DNA of 64,000 nt from Lentzea sp. NBRC 105346 (GTDB lineage: Bacteria; Actinomycetota; Actinomycetes; Mycobacteriales; Pseudonocardiaceae), in contig NZ_BSTQ01000020.1 in NCBI RefSeq assembly GCF_030269605.1, positions 1 through 64,000 on the forward strand. The letters are read 5' to 3'. The first letter of the stretch is position 1, and each line of letters opens with the position of its first letter. The translations under genes were made by a program, and so were the position numbers. The notes below the pieces were generated by a model. The model was given only the letters and a program-made list of their open reading frames with translations. It had not been told where the DNA came from and did no database searches. Of this stretch, positions 1 to 8,975 are shown in pieces.

Positions 1-176
1 GCATCCGAGACCCCAGGTCAAGCACGCTTTTCGCTTGACCTGGGGTCTCGGATGTGGCTGCCTCAGGTGCGATGCGACGGGAGGGGCCCACCACCCCAAC
101 GCAACCCACTACGAAACGACACCACGGAGGGGCCCCTCTTTGAGCTGAGCCGGGGTCCGGGGCGGAGCCCCGAGCA
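1..176. repeat. Nested-palindrome repeat element, copy 1 (left end cut by the window)
   Basis: A perfect 22-bp stem (2-23 with 33-54, 9-nt loop) is followed by sequence that recurs almost unchanged at 28355-28529. Near the right end, GGGGCGGAGCCCC (about 160-172) forms a further small hairpin. In copy 2 an outer arm precedes the hairpin and pairs with the block matching 68-95 here; in copy 1 that arm would lie left of the window. The element sits downstream of ftsY, so it could serve as its terminator. Confidence 0.8.
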
Positions 177-389
177 GTAAAAGGCGACCACGCACGAAAC
201 CGGCAGCCAAGGCGCAACCACGCACGAACCCGGCAGCCAAGAAAAGTCAGCGAGTCACACGACGCAACCCACCACACAAGCCGCCGCGTCAACACAAACG
301 CAAGCCGACCGGCAACGCCACGGCCCCAACAATCCCGGCCCCCGCTCGGCGCCCCCCACGCGAGTCCTCACTTCAGCACCTGCGAGTCC
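177..389. other. Intergenic spacer with short repeated phrases
   Basis: No gene seen. The stretch carries variants of short phrases (CACGAACCCGGCAGCCAA, GCGTCAACACAAACGC) that also follow repeat copy 2 near 28530-28600. It looks like a degenerate tail of the repeat element. Confidence 0.5.
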
Positions 390-1628
390 TCAGCCCAGCA
401 GCGCGTCCACGAATGCCTCGGGCTGGAACGGCGCCAAGTGGTCCGCCCCTTCACCAAGCCCAACCAACTTGACCGGCACCCCCAACTCGCGCTGCACCTG
501 GAACACGATGCCGCCCTTGGCGGTCCCGTCCAGCTTGGTGAGCACGATCCCGGTGATGTTCACGACCTCGGCGAACACCCGAGCCTGAGTGAGCCCGTTC
601 TGCCCGGTAGTGGCATCGAGCACCAGCAGCACCTCGTCAACCACGGCCTGCTTCTCGACCACCCGCTTGACCTTGCCGAGCTCATCCATGAGCCCGGTCT
701 TGGTGTGCAGCCGGCCAGCGGTGTCGATCAACACGGTGTCGACCCCGAGATCCATCCCCTTCTTCACGGAGTCGAACGCCACGGACGCGGGGTCACCCCC
801 CTCGGGCCCGCGCACGGTGTCCGCACCAACCCGCTTACCCCAGGTCTCCAACTGATCAGCAGCAGCGGCGCGGAACGTGTCCGCAGCACCCAGCAGCACT
901 GTGCGCCCGTCAGCCACCAAAACTCGGGCGAGCTTGCCAGTCGTAGTCGTCTTACCGACGCCGTTGACACCGACCACCAGAACCACCGCAGGCTTGCCGG
1001 AATGCGGCAGCGCGTGCACGGACCGGTCCATCTCAGGGTGCAGCGCCTCGACCAGCACCGAACGCAGCACGGACCGGGCCTCGTCAGCCGAGCGCACGCC
1101 GCGTGAAGCCAGTTCCGAGCGCAGCGAAGACACGATCTCCAGGGACGTCGCCGCGCCCAGGTCCGCCATCAGCAGGGTGTCCTCGACGTCGGTCCACGAG
1201 TCCTCGTCCAGGTCGCCCGCGCCGAGCAGGCCGAGCAGGCCCTGGCCGAGCGTGGAACGCGAGCGCGACAGGCGGGAGCGCAGGCGCTCCAGGCGGCCCG
1301 CGGTGGGTTCGATCTCCTCGACCTCGGAGGCGGCCTCCGGCAGGTCGACCTCGACGAAGCCGCGCTTGACCGAGTCGCGCGGGACCGAGGCGTCGTCGCC
1401 CACGCCGGGCTGGCCGTCGACCTCCGGGCGGTCTTCGACGGGGTGCACCGGCTTCTCCGGGGCGGCGAAGGTGACGCCCGAGTCGGCCTGGTAGCCGGAC
1501 TTGGTCTCCTTCTTCGCCTCGGTCAGGCTGATCCGCCTGCGGCGGGTCAGCACGACACCGGTCACCAGCGCGGCCAGCAGGACCACCGCGACGATGACAA
1601 CGATCAAGATCAGAGACGACGTCGACAC
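390..1628 (-). CDS. ftsY: Signal recognition particle receptor FtsY
   Basis: SRP-family GTPase that receives ribosome-Ffh complexes at the membrane and hands them to SecYEG. The 412-residue protein starts with a hydrophobic segment (about residues 5-27) followed by RRRR, then an acidic A region, then the NG domain. The G motifs are visible: GVNGVGKTTTTGK near residue 220, DTFRAAA, DTAGRLH, and TKLDGTAKGG near the C-terminus. The GTG start is preceded by AAAGGATG. A membrane-spanning N-terminus is usual for actinobacterial FtsY. In many relatives ftsY directly follows smc; here smc ends about 11 kb away on the same strand, so other genes now lie between them. Confidence 0.97.
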   Translation of the reverse strand: MSTSSLILIVVIVAVVLLAALVTGVVLTRRRRISLTEAKKETKSGYQADSGVTFAAPEKPVHPVEDRPEVDGQPGVGDDASVPRDSVKRGFVEVDLPEAASEVEEIEPTAGRLERLRSRLSRSRSTLGQGLLGLLGAGDLDEDSWTDVEDTLLMADLGAATSLEIVSSLRSELASRGVRSADEARSVLRSVLVEALHPEMDRSVHALPHSGKPAVVLVVGVNGVGKTTTTGKLARVLVADGRTVLLGAADTFRAAAADQLETWGKRVGADTVRGPEGGDPASVAFDSVKKGMDLGVDTVLIDTAGRLHTKTGLMDELGKVKRVVEKQAVVDEVLLVLDATTGQNGLTQARVFAEVVNITGIVLTKLDGTAKGGIVFQVQRELGVPVKLVGLGEGADHLAPFQPEAFVDALLG

Positions 1629-1742
1629 GCGGTCATCCTTTCACGGACCAATACGTGACCCCTCAACTACATAGCGAACAATCCGGCAAAGATTTAACCT
1701 ACGTACTTGCGTCGGACATCTGTGTGGAATAGACCACAGGTC

Positions 1743-2891
1743 GTGAGGGTGATCGGACTGATCTCGGGGACCTCGATGGACGGCATCGACGTGGCCGTCG
1801 CCGACCTGTCCATAACGGGCGACCTGGTCGAGCTCGTGCCGGTGGAACACGCCGAGCACCCGTTTCCCGAGGACCTGCGGCCGCTGCCGCGCGAGCTGGC
1901 CGGGATGTGCGAGCTGGACACGCGGCTGGGTCAGGCGTTCGGCGACGTCGCGGCGGGATATCTGCCCGCGGACCTGGTGTGCTCGCTGGGGCAGACGGTG
2001 CACCACGAGATCTACGACGGGAAGTGCCTCGGCACGCTGCAGCTCGGGCAGCCCGCGTGGATCGCCGAACGGACGGGCCTGCCGGTGGTGAGCGACCTGC
2101 GTACGCGTGACGTGGCGGCGGGCGGGCAGGGGGCGCCGCTGGCGAGCACGCTCGACGCGTTGTGGCTCGGCGAGCTGGCCCGAAGCACCGGGAAGCCGGC
2201 GGTGGCGTTGAACATCGGCGGCATCGCGAACATCACCGTGGTCTCCCCCGGCGAACCGACGATCGCCTACGACACGGGGCCCGGCAACGCGTTGCTGGAC
2301 GCGGCCATGGAGGTGCTCTCCGGCGGACGGGTCCGCCAGGACACCGACGGGGAGTTCGCCGCGCGCGGCAAGGTGCGGCCGGAGATCCTCGCCAAGCTGG
2401 CCGGCGACCCGTACTACGCGGAGAAGCCGCCCAAGTCGACCGGCAAGGAGTACTTCAACGCCGAGTACCTCACCCTCGCCGGACTGCCCACCACCCAGGC
2501 CGAGGACCTGCTCGCCACGCTCACCGAGCTGACCGCGGTGACGGTCGCGGACGCCTGCCGTTCCCACGGCGCGGGCGTCGTGGTCGCGTCCGGAGGCGGC
2601 CTGCGCAACCCGGTGCTGGCCAAGGCACTCGAACGGGCGCTGCACCCGATCCCGTTGCGCAGCAGCGACTCCCTGGGGCTGCCCCGCGACGGCAAGGAGG
2701 CCTACCTCGCCGCACTGCTGGGATTCCTGACATGGCACGGTGTTCCGGCCAACACACCCAGCGCGACCGGCGCGTCCGGTCCACGACTACTCGGCAGCAT
2801 CACCCCTGGGGCCGCGCCGCTGCGGCTGCCCGAGCCGGTGACGACCGCTGTGACCAGACTGCGTATCGGAGGAACAAGTGCGCGCTCTTGA
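1743..2891 (+). CDS. anmK: Anhydro-N-acetylmuramic acid kinase
   Basis: AnmK opens and phosphorylates 1,6-anhydro-MurNAc to MurNAc-6-phosphate in cell-wall recycling. The N-terminal GLISGTSMDGID motif, GGIANIT, DTGPGNAL and ASGGGLRNPVL are typical of the family. I chose the GTG at 1743, which puts the signature about 6 residues from the N-terminus and gives 382 residues, near the usual length. An in-frame TTG at 1707 would add 12 residues without family support. The stop overlaps the start of the following symporter gene by 14 bp, so the two are probably cotranscribed and coupled. Confidence 0.93.
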   Translation: MRVIGLISGTSMDGIDVAVADLSITGDLVELVPVEHAEHPFPEDLRPLPRELAGMCELDTRLGQAFGDVAAGYLPADLVCSLGQTVHHEIYDGKCLGTLQLGQPAWIAERTGLPVVSDLRTRDVAAGGQGAPLASTLDALWLGELARSTGKPAVALNIGGIANITVVSPGEPTIAYDTGPGNALLDAAMEVLSGGRVRQDTDGEFAARGKVRPEILAKLAGDPYYAEKPPKSTGKEYFNAEYLTLAGLPTTQAEDLLATLTELTAVTVADACRSHGAGVVVASGGGLRNPVLAKALERALHPIPLRSSDSLGLPRDGKEAYLAALLGFLTWHGVPANTPSATGASGPRLLGSITPGAAPLRLPEPVTTAVTRLRIGGTSARS

Positions 2892-4449
2892 CCTCGCCAT
2901 CATCGCCCTGTTCCTGGTGGGCATGCCGTTGCTCGGCGTGTGGATCGGCGGACGGCAGAAGTCGGCGACGGACTACTTCGTCAGCGAGAGCAAGATCTCC
3001 TGGTGGGTGGTGTGCCTCTCGGTCGTGTCCGCGGAGACGTCCACGCTGACCGTGCTGAGCGTGCCGGTCGTGGCGTACCTGGCGACACCGGCGCAGGGCG
3101 GCATGACGTACCTGACGCTCGCGCTCGGGTACATCGTCGGCCGGATCGTCGTGTCGTTCGTGTTGCTGCCCAAGTACATCGCGGGCGACCTCGTGACGGC
3201 GTACGCCTTCCTCGGCAAGCGCTACGGCGACGGGATGCGCGCGACCGCGTCGGTGACGTTCCTGTTCACCCGCCTGCTCGCGGACGGCATCCGGCTCTTC
3301 GCCACGGCGATCCCGATCAAGGTCGTGCTCGCCGCGTACGGCGTCAGCGCGGGGTACTGGACGATCGTGGTCGTCCTCGGCCTGGCGATGGTCTTCTACA
3401 GCTTCTTCGGCGGCGTGCGCGCGGTCGTGTGGGTCGACGCGATCCAGATGCTCTGGTACGTGCTCGGCGGAGTCGGCGTGATCTGGGTGCTCGCGGGCAA
3501 ACTGCCCGACGGCTGGTTCGGCAAGGCCTTCGACGCCAACAAGTTCCAGATCCTCGACTTCACCTCGTCGCCGCTGACGGGCGCCTACCCGTTCCTGGCG
3601 GCGTTCTTCGGCGGCGCGTTGCTGTCGATGGCGTCGCACGGCGCGGACCAGCTGATCGTGCAGCGGCTGATGGCGACGCGGGACGTGAAGGCGTCGCAGA
3701 AGGCGTTGATCGCCAGCGGTGTCGTGGTGTTCCTGCAGTTCGCGTTCTTCCTGTTCATCGGCGTGATGATGTGGGCGTTCTACAAGGGCGTCGATCCGGT
3801 GAAGGATCTGAAGCTCAACAACAAGGACGAGCTGTTCGCGCACTTCATCGTCACCGAGTTGCCGAGCGGTGTCTCAGGCTTCGTGATCGCGGGCATCCTG
3901 GCGGCGGCACTCAGTTCTTCCTTGGGCGCCTTGGCCTCCTCGACCGTCACGGACGTCTACGAACGGATCCGCAAGACGCCGATGACCGACGAGGAACGGC
4001 TCAAGCACGGCCGCGTGTGGACGCTGGTGTGGGCCGGTCTGCTCATCGTGTGCGCCGGGCTGTTCGCGTCGGGCAACGCGAAGACGTCGGACCCGATCGT
4101 GGTGCAAGCGCTCGGCATCGCCGGCTACACCTACGGCGCGCTGCTCGGCGCGTTCCTGCTCGGGCTGATCTTCAAGAAGGCCAGTCAGTCCGACGCGATC
4201 ATCGCGTTCGTGACGACCGTGCTGGTCGTGGGTTTCGTGATCCTCGGCGTGAAGTTCGTCGGTGACGCGCAGACGCTCACGATCGACTTCAGCCGGGCCA
4301 ACGCCGCGAAGAAGGTCCTGTCGCTGTCCGGCTGGTGGAACACGCCGCTCGGCGTGGCGGTCACGCTGATCGTCGGTGGACTGCTGTCTTTGCGGCACAA
4401 GCCGCGGCGGCCCGATGTCGAGGAGGCCGCCGCGGCTCAGGCGGCCTAG
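2878..4449 (+). CDS. Sodium:solute symporter family protein (SSS)
   Basis: A 523-residue polytopic membrane protein with about 13-14 hydrophobic helices. The first helix carries a glycine-rich turn (VGMPLLGVWIGGR), and a GALLSMASHGADQLIVQRLMA-like segment near residues 245-265 is typical of sugar-type SSS transporters. The GTG start lies inside the end of anmK, which suggests that the solute relates to cell-wall sugars such as anhydro-MurNAc or another amino sugar; this is inference from context only. The 3' end overlaps the convergent GNAT gene by 4 bp, leaving no room for a conventional terminator. Confidence 0.88.
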   Translation: MRALDLAIIALFLVGMPLLGVWIGGRQKSATDYFVSESKISWWVVCLSVVSAETSTLTVLSVPVVAYLATPAQGGMTYLTLALGYIVGRIVVSFVLLPKYIAGDLVTAYAFLGKRYGDGMRATASVTFLFTRLLADGIRLFATAIPIKVVLAAYGVSAGYWTIVVVLGLAMVFYSFFGGVRAVVWVDAIQMLWYVLGGVGVIWVLAGKLPDGWFGKAFDANKFQILDFTSSPLTGAYPFLAAFFGGALLSMASHGADQLIVQRLMATRDVKASQKALIASGVVVFLQFAFFLFIGVMMWAFYKGVDPVKDLKLNNKDELFAHFIVTELPSGVSGFVIAGILAAALSSSLGALASSTVTDVYERIRKTPMTDEERLKHGRVWTLVWAGLLIVCAGLFASGNAKTSDPIVVQALGIAGYTYGALLGAFLLGLIFKKASQSDAIIAFVTTVLVVGFVILGVKFVGDAQTLTIDFSRANAAKKVLSLSGWWNTPLGVAVTLIVGGLLSLRHKPRRPDVEEAAAAQAA

Positions 4450-5366
4450 GACGCGTGTCGGTAGGCGACTAGTTCCAGGTGCAGGCGGAACCCGAGGCGG
4501 CCGAACATGCGCCGGCTGGACTCGTTGCCCGCCAGGATCGACGCGGCGGCCTGCGGCCGGGCGCCCTGGTCGCAGGCGAGCTTCCACAGCAGCTCGGTGA
4601 CGAGCTGGGCGCCGATGCCCTGACCGCGCGCGTCCGGTTCGACGGCGACGAAGTCGACGTAGTACTCCTCGGGCTGCGCCTTGCCGCCCGCGTACCCGAG
4701 GACGCGTTGACCGTCCATCGCGACGACGACCGTGCGGTTCTTGGTGCCGTCGACGAGCTGGCGCCCGGACATGTAGGAGTGCGGGAAACATCGCTCGTGC
4801 AACACGGCGACGGCCTCGTGAACCGCCGGATCCGTTGGCAGCACGCGCATTTCGTGGGTGGCGGAGTAGTTGGCGTCGCGCAGCAACAGAGTGCGCAGCG
4901 CGCCGTTGTCGAGTAGGTAGATGCTGCTGGCTTTCCCGGCGGTGAAGCCGTGGCGTTGCGCGAACGCGGCGAGCCGGCGGTGGTTCGTGTGTCCGTAGAG
5001 TTCGTGGTCGGTGATGTCGTCGAGGATCTCCCGCGCCTTGACGAAGAGCGCGTCGGCCGTCTGGTCCCAGATCCGGCTGCCCGCCGGATGGTTGAGGGGT
5101 ACGTCGACGAACGGCCCGTGCAGCCACGCCCGGCGCAGCTTGGAGTCGATCTCCACGCTGAGGAACCCCGCGAGCCGGCCCGACTCGTCGGTCGCCACTA
5201 CGGAACACGACGACCAGTCGGGTTCGAACTCGGCGAGCTCCTCGGAGAGGGCTTCGACGGTCTCACCGAGGTAGCCGATGTGGTGCGCGGTGTCGGCCTG
5301 GAGCCGGACGAGCAGCGCCAGCGCGGCACTGAGATCGCCCGGTTCGGCGAAACGGATGTCGTACAT
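4446..5366 (-). CDS. GNAT family N-acetyltransferase with two GNAT-like halves
   Basis: Acetyl-CoA-dependent acetyltransferase fold. The C-terminal half has a clear acetyl-CoA loop (VEPDARGQGIGAQLV) followed by an N-E-S-R motif typical of GNAT motif B (LAGNESSRRMFGRLGF). The N-terminal half (IRFAEPGDLSAALAL to about residue 150) looks like a second, degenerate GNAT domain, the pattern of mycothiol-synthase-like double GNATs. Start taken as ATG at 5366 (MYDIRFAEPG); an upstream ATG at 5423 would overlap the start of the divergent gene. Substrate cannot be read from sequence. Confidence 0.82.
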   Translation of the reverse strand: MYDIRFAEPGDLSAALALLVRLQADTAHHIGYLGETVEALSEELAEFEPDWSSCSVVATDESGRLAGFLSVEIDSKLRRAWLHGPFVDVPLNHPAGSRIWDQTADALFVKAREILDDITDHELYGHTNHRRLAAFAQRHGFTAGKASSIYLLDNGALRTLLLRDANYSATHEMRVLPTDPAVHEAVAVLHERCFPHSYMSGRQLVDGTKNRTVVVAMDGQRVLGYAGGKAQPEEYYVDFVAVEPDARGQGIGAQLVTELLWKLACDQGARPQAAASILAGNESSRRMFGRLGFRLHLELVAYRHAS

Positions 5367-5415
5367 GTCGGAATAGTCGCCCGCCGGGCACCAGGAAGCG
5401 AGAGAGTTTTCACCC

Positions 5416-5970
5416 ATGGACACGACGTGCCTGATCCGGACCCTTGACCTGTGCGTTTCGCATCTCTCTTCGCTGGACGACGACTGGTCGGTTCAGATCC
5501 CCGGCCTGGACTGGACTGTCGCGCAAGCGGTCGCGCACCTCGCGGAAGGGCTGCTCTGGTACGCCACGGACTTCGTGGCCGGCCCCACCGAGCTCTCGAC
5601 TCTGGACCCGAATGTGAAGCCGGACGCGACGCCCGCCGACCTCGTGCGGAGCGTCTCGGTCTACGGGACGGTGCTCGTGCGGATGCTGGAGTCATCACCG
5701 CCGGACACCGTCGGCTGGCATCCGTACGGCCTCGCCGACGCGTCCGGGTTCGCCGCCATGGGCTGCGACGAGCTACTCGTACACACCTACGACGCCTCCG
5801 TCAGGGTTCCGTTCACTCCCCCGGCCGACATCGCGGCGCTGACCGTGGCGCGACTGTTTCCCGATGCGCCGACCGGGCACGAGCCCTGGGAGACCCTGCT
5901 TTGGTGCAACGGGCGGATCGCATTGGGCGATCTTCCCCGCCGGGAACGCTGGCGCTGGTCGCTGTCGTGA
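5416..5970 (+). CDS. DinB / maleylpyruvate isomerase N-terminal domain protein (mycothiol-dependent type)
   Basis: A 184-residue protein with the opening helices of the MDMPI_N/DinB-like fold, including the signature WTVAQAVAHLAEGLLWY near residue 34 and an aspartate/histidine pair later (DELLVHTYDASV) that commonly contributes a metal site. Members use mycothiol as cofactor or act as uncharacterised thiol-dependent enzymes. Its start lies head to head with the GNAT gene. Its stop codon (5968-5970) falls inside the left arm of a 46-nt repeated hairpin, so the last residues are encoded by the repeat. Confidence 0.65.
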   Translation: MDTTCLIRTLDLCVSHLSSLDDDWSVQIPGLDWTVAQAVAHLAEGLLWYATDFVAGPTELSTLDPNVKPDATPADLVRSVSVYGTVLVRMLESSPPDTVGWHPYGLADASGFAAMGCDELLVHTYDASVRVPFTPPADIAALTVARLFPDAPTGHEPWETLLWCNGRIALGDLPRRERWRWSLS

Positions 5971-6945
5971 GTGGTTTCCGTCGCTATGACGACGGAAACC
6001 ACTCACGACCCTGCACCGCCCACAGGCCCTCACCTCCCCGGTCCACCCCTCTCGACGGAGTACGGCCGCGACTTCATGTGCGACTGAGCACGGGTCCCGA
6101 TGCACGTCGTGCCAGCCGTAGGTGAGGCGTGCCCGGCCCTTCAACTCAGCCGCGTTGTCCCGACGGCGATCACGAAAGGCGACTCCAGGAATCGCGTGGT
6201 ACTCCTTGCCGTCCAAGCGGACGGTCAGAGCGATACCAAGATGGTCATACGTGACGTCCTCGAACAGAGTGCGTCCATCGACCGCGAACGGCGTCTGCCG
6301 CTGTGCACTCGGAAGGTCATGTGCGAGTTCGACGCGAGTCAGGTACTCGTACTCCAGAGCGGACGTCGCGCCATCGGCGAACGCAGCTGCGGCTTCCTCA
6401 AGCGCCTTGCGGTACCGACGGGGCTTACGCACCTGCATCTCGTGCATAAGCTGACCGACCGGCAGCCCAGCCCGGCCGGCAAGCGACACCAATGTCAGTC
6501 GAGCCTCGCCCTCGGTGGGCTCCGCCACAGCGAGATCCACGACCGTGGCGGCGACGATCGTACGGGGCATCGGCTCGAGCTCGACACGGATGAACCGAAA
6601 CGCCCGAGAACGGTGAAGTTGCACGAATGGCGGCTTTGAGATCGCTGAACACGTGTACGGCACTGTCACATGCACGGGTCCCCCATCAGACGGCTTCAGA
6701 AAACCCCATTCCTCAGCGGCTGTCCGATGGCTGAGGGCAGCCGGCTCGCCCGCGTGCAGCAACGCGGCTTTCAGCTGAGCATCACGGGGCAATGCACCGG
6801 TGAAGCAGGCGTACACGTTGCGTAGCACGTGTTGCCAGCGACGGGCTCTCACGTGCGCCCGCCATTGCGCCTCGGTGACGCCACCACTGATGAGCTGTGC
6901 AGTACTAGCCAGGCCGAACTTGTCAAACGGCTCCTCAAAGGTCAT
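5773..6945 (-). CDS. AbiEi-like antitoxin-domain / endonuclease-like protein with anomalous C-terminal tail
   Basis: Residues about 1-90 resemble the winged-helix AbiEi antitoxin N-terminal region (FGLASTAQLISGGVTEAQWRAHVRARRWQHVLRNVYA). The C-terminal core around residues 215-300 has the look of the DUF559/Vsr-like part often fused to it (RQTPFAVDGRTLFEDVTYD, LDGKEYH). Start chosen as ATG 6945; the frame upstream runs only into hairpin copy B. After about residue 312 the frame passes through hairpin copy A and then runs 66 codons antisense to the DinB-like gene. That tail is unlikely to be native, so the original stop may have been lost. No partner toxin gene is adjacent. Function unproven. 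Confidence 0.55.
   Translation of the reverse strand: MTFEEPFDKFGLASTAQLISGGVTEAQWRAHVRARRWQHVLRNVYACFTGALPRDAQLKAALLHAGEPAALSHRTAAEEWGFLKPSDGGPVHVTVPYTCSAISKPPFVQLHRSRAFRFIRVELEPMPRTIVAATVVDLAVAEPTEGEARLTLVSLAGRAGLPVGQLMHEMQVRKPRRYRKALEEAAAAFADGATSALEYEYLTRVELAHDLPSAQRQTPFAVDGRTLFEDVTYDHLGIALTVRLDGKEYHAIPGVAFRDRRRDNAAELKGRARLTYGWHDVHRDPCSVAHEVAAVLRREGWTGEVRACGRCRVVSGFRRHSDGNHSRQRPAPAFPAGKIAQCDPPVAPKQGLPGLVPGRRIGKQSRHGQRRDVGRGSERNPDGGVVGVYE
5964..6009. repeat. 46-nt perfect hairpin repeat, copy A
   Basis: Arms GTCGTGAGTGGTTTCCGTCG (5964-5983) and its exact reverse complement (5990-6009) enclose the loop CTATGA. Copy B (7015-7060) is identical including the loop; copy C is at 51885-51932. The repeat overlaps the stop codon of the DinB-like gene and interrupts the 3' part of the opposing AbiEi-like gene. 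Confidence 0.9.
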
Positions 6946-7014
6946 GAGTACAAGCTGGCCTGAGACGCACGGTCGCGGCTTGGGGGCGGAGCGATCTGTG
7001 GATAAGTGGGAACT

Positions 7015-7060
7015 GTCGTGAGTGGTTTCCGTCGCTATGACGACGGAAACCACTCACGAC
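7015..7060. repeat. 46-nt perfect hairpin repeat, copy B
   Basis: Identical to copy A in arms and loop (arms 7015-7034 and 7041-7060). It lies between divergent genes, so it cannot be simply a shared 3' terminator as copies A and C could be. Copies A and B bracket the AbiEi-like gene. Confidence 0.9.
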
Positions 7061-7089
7061 CCTCTTCCTGGGGGTCCTAGGGTCGAGGC

Positions 7090-8217
7090 ATGACGATCGA
7101 CATCCCGTTCGCCGACGCGTTCCAGATCGATCCGTCTCCGATGTGGGCGCGGCTACGGGAGGAGCAACCGATCGCCCGCGTCCGCACGCTCGCGGGCGCC
7201 GAGGTGTGGCTCGTGGCGCGGTACGCCGACGTGCGGTTCGTGCTGGCGGACCCGCGGTTCTCCCGCGCGGCCGTGGTCAAGGACGGCGCACCGCGGGTGG
7301 CGCTCGCGAAGCCGTTGCCGAGCAGCCTCACGACCACCGACCCGCCCGAGCACACGAGACTGCGCCGGCTGGTGTCGCCGGTCTTCGCGCACCGGCGGAT
7401 CGAGCAGACCAGACCGTGGATCCGGAAGCTGGCCGAGGAGCTGGCCGAGGACGTGGCAAGAGCCGGTGACGGCGCGGACCTGCGGGAGCTGTTCGCGTTG
7501 CCGTTACCGATCCAGGTGATCTGCGAGCTGCTCGGCGTGCCGTACGAGGACCGCGACCGGTTCCGCGAGTGGACCGAGCTCGGGTACAGCATGTCACCGG
7601 GCGACCGCGAGCGCGTCGACACCGCGATGACGGACATGCAGGCCTACATGGCCGGGCTGAACACCACGGGACTGCTGGGCGAACTGGCCGCTGAGCTGAG
7701 TCACGACGAGCTGGTGGCGTTCGGCGTCAACCTGCTGGTGGCCGGGCACGAGACGTCCGCGAACCAGATCGCGTCGTGCGTGGCGACGTTGCTGCGGTTC
7801 GACCTCTGGGAGGGGCTCACCGACTTCGAGTTGGCCGTCGAGGAACTGTTGCGCTACAACAGGTTCAGCGAGGTCGGCCAGCTGCGGGTGGCGATCGAGG
7901 ACGTCGAGGTCGCAGGACAGCTCGTCCGCGAGGGCGAGGGCGTGATGGCCGCGTTGAACGCCGCCAACCGCGACCCGCGGGCGTTCGAAGATCCCGACGA
8001 GCTGGATCTCGGGAGACAAAGCAACCAGCACCTGTCGTTCGGCGCCGGACCGCACTTCTGCCTGGGTGCGCAGCTGGCCCGGATCGAGCTGCAGGAGTCG
8101 TTGCGGGCGCTGCGAACACGGTTCCCGCACCTGAAGCTCGCCAAGCCCGCTGAGGAGCTGGAGTGGCGCAGGGTGCTCGTGAGCGGACTCGCCGAGCTGC
8201 CGGTGGTGCTGGGATGA
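7090..8217 (+). CDS. Cytochrome P450
   Basis: Heme-thiolate monooxygenase, soluble bacterial type. The oxygen-binding I-helix motif AGHETSANQ starts near residue 218 (it has GHET where many have GxxT). The ExxR motif (E-L-L-R) is at about 252-255 and the heme loop FGAGPHFCLG at about 317-326, with Cys324 as the axial ligand. At 375 residues it is slightly short, with a compact N-terminus and no membrane anchor. It overlaps the next gene in ATGA fashion (ATG 8214, stop 8215-8217), so it should be coexpressed with the DUF6807 protein. No ferredoxin or reductase gene is adjacent; the substrate is unknown. Confidence 0.95.
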   Translation: MTIDIPFADAFQIDPSPMWARLREEQPIARVRTLAGAEVWLVARYADVRFVLADPRFSRAAVVKDGAPRVALAKPLPSSLTTTDPPEHTRLRRLVSPVFAHRRIEQTRPWIRKLAEELAEDVARAGDGADLRELFALPLPIQVICELLGVPYEDRDRFREWTELGYSMSPGDRERVDTAMTDMQAYMAGLNTTGLLGELAAELSHDELVAFGVNLLVAGHETSANQIASCVATLLRFDLWEGLTDFELAVEELLRYNRFSEVGQLRVAIEDVEVAGQLVREGEGVMAALNAANRDPRAFEDPDELDLGRQSNQHLSFGAGPHFCLGAQLARIELQESLRALRTRFPHLKLAKPAEELEWRRVLVSGLAELPVVLG

Positions 8218-8975
8218 ACTACACCTATGTCCACAGTGGACAACGACCGTACTTCAACCTGTTCACCCGCAACGGGGTCGAGGTGACCGGCGTTCGCCCG
8301 CCCGACCACCCGTGGCACACCGGCCTGTCACTGGCGATCGCACACGTCGGCGCGGCGAACTTCTGGGGCGGCCCGACGTTCGTGCGCAACCAGGGTTACG
8401 TGCAGCTGCCCAACAACGGGACGATGCGGCACGACGGGTTCGACCACCGCACGGTGGAGGGCTTCCGCGAACGGCTGACGTGGCTCACCGAGCCGGGCGA
8501 GCACGTGGCGTCGGAGATCCGCACGGTCGAGACCTCGACGAACGCCGACCACTGGTCCCTCGACTTCGCCACGGAGATCCGCAACACGACCACGACCCCG
8601 CTGATCTTCGGCAGCCCGACGACCAACGGCCGGCCGGACGCGGGCTACGGCGGTCTGCTGTGGCGCGGCCCCGCGTCGTTCACGGGTGGACGAGTCCTGG
8701 GCGCCCGAATGGGTGAGTTTTCCCGGTGGCTCGCGTTCGTCACCCCGCAGGCCACGCTGGTGTTCCTCGCACCCACTCCGACCTGCTGGTTCGTCCGCTC
8801 CGAACCCTTCGCGGCGGTATGCCCTGCACCGTTCTTCCACGAGGAGGTGGCGCTGGCCGCGAACGCCGTGCTGCGGCTCCGCTACCGGGTGGTGATCGCG
8901 GACGGCGCATGGGACGAGCACCGAATTCGGGCTTGCAGGCCACCTGAGGGTGGGGGACTCTTCTCACGTGAGTGA
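8214..8975 (+). CDS. DUF6807 family protein (database name 'PmoA')
   Basis: A 253-residue protein matching my recollection of the family long labelled 'methane oxygenase PmoA' and now DUF6807: RPYFNLFTRNGVEVTGVRPPDHPWHTGLSLAIAHV-type opening, a conserved DHPWHTGL segment near residue 29 and NFWGG near residue 46. The name is historical; there are no transmembrane helices of a methane monooxygenase. The family often lies near sugar-metabolism genes. Start ATG 8214 overlaps the P450 stop, and the gene end overlaps the next start by 8 bp, giving a tight three-gene operon. Palindrome GTCCACAGTGGAC lies inside codons 6-10. Confidence 0.75.
   Translation: MNYTYVHSGQRPYFNLFTRNGVEVTGVRPPDHPWHTGLSLAIAHVGAANFWGGPTFVRNQGYVQLPNNGTMRHDGFDHRTVEGFRERLTWLTEPGEHVASEIRTVETSTNADHWSLDFATEIRNTTTTPLIFGSPTTNGRPDAGYGGLLWRGPASFTGGRVLGARMGEFSRWLAFVTPQATLVFLAPTPTCWFVRSEPFAAVCPAPFFHEEVALAANAVLRLRYRVVIADGAWDEHRIRACRPPEGGGLFSRE

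Noticed and set aside
8214..8975. Subunit of particulate methane monooxygenase, as the family name 'PmoA' suggests
   Set aside because: No membrane helices or PmoB/PmoC partners; the name is historical.
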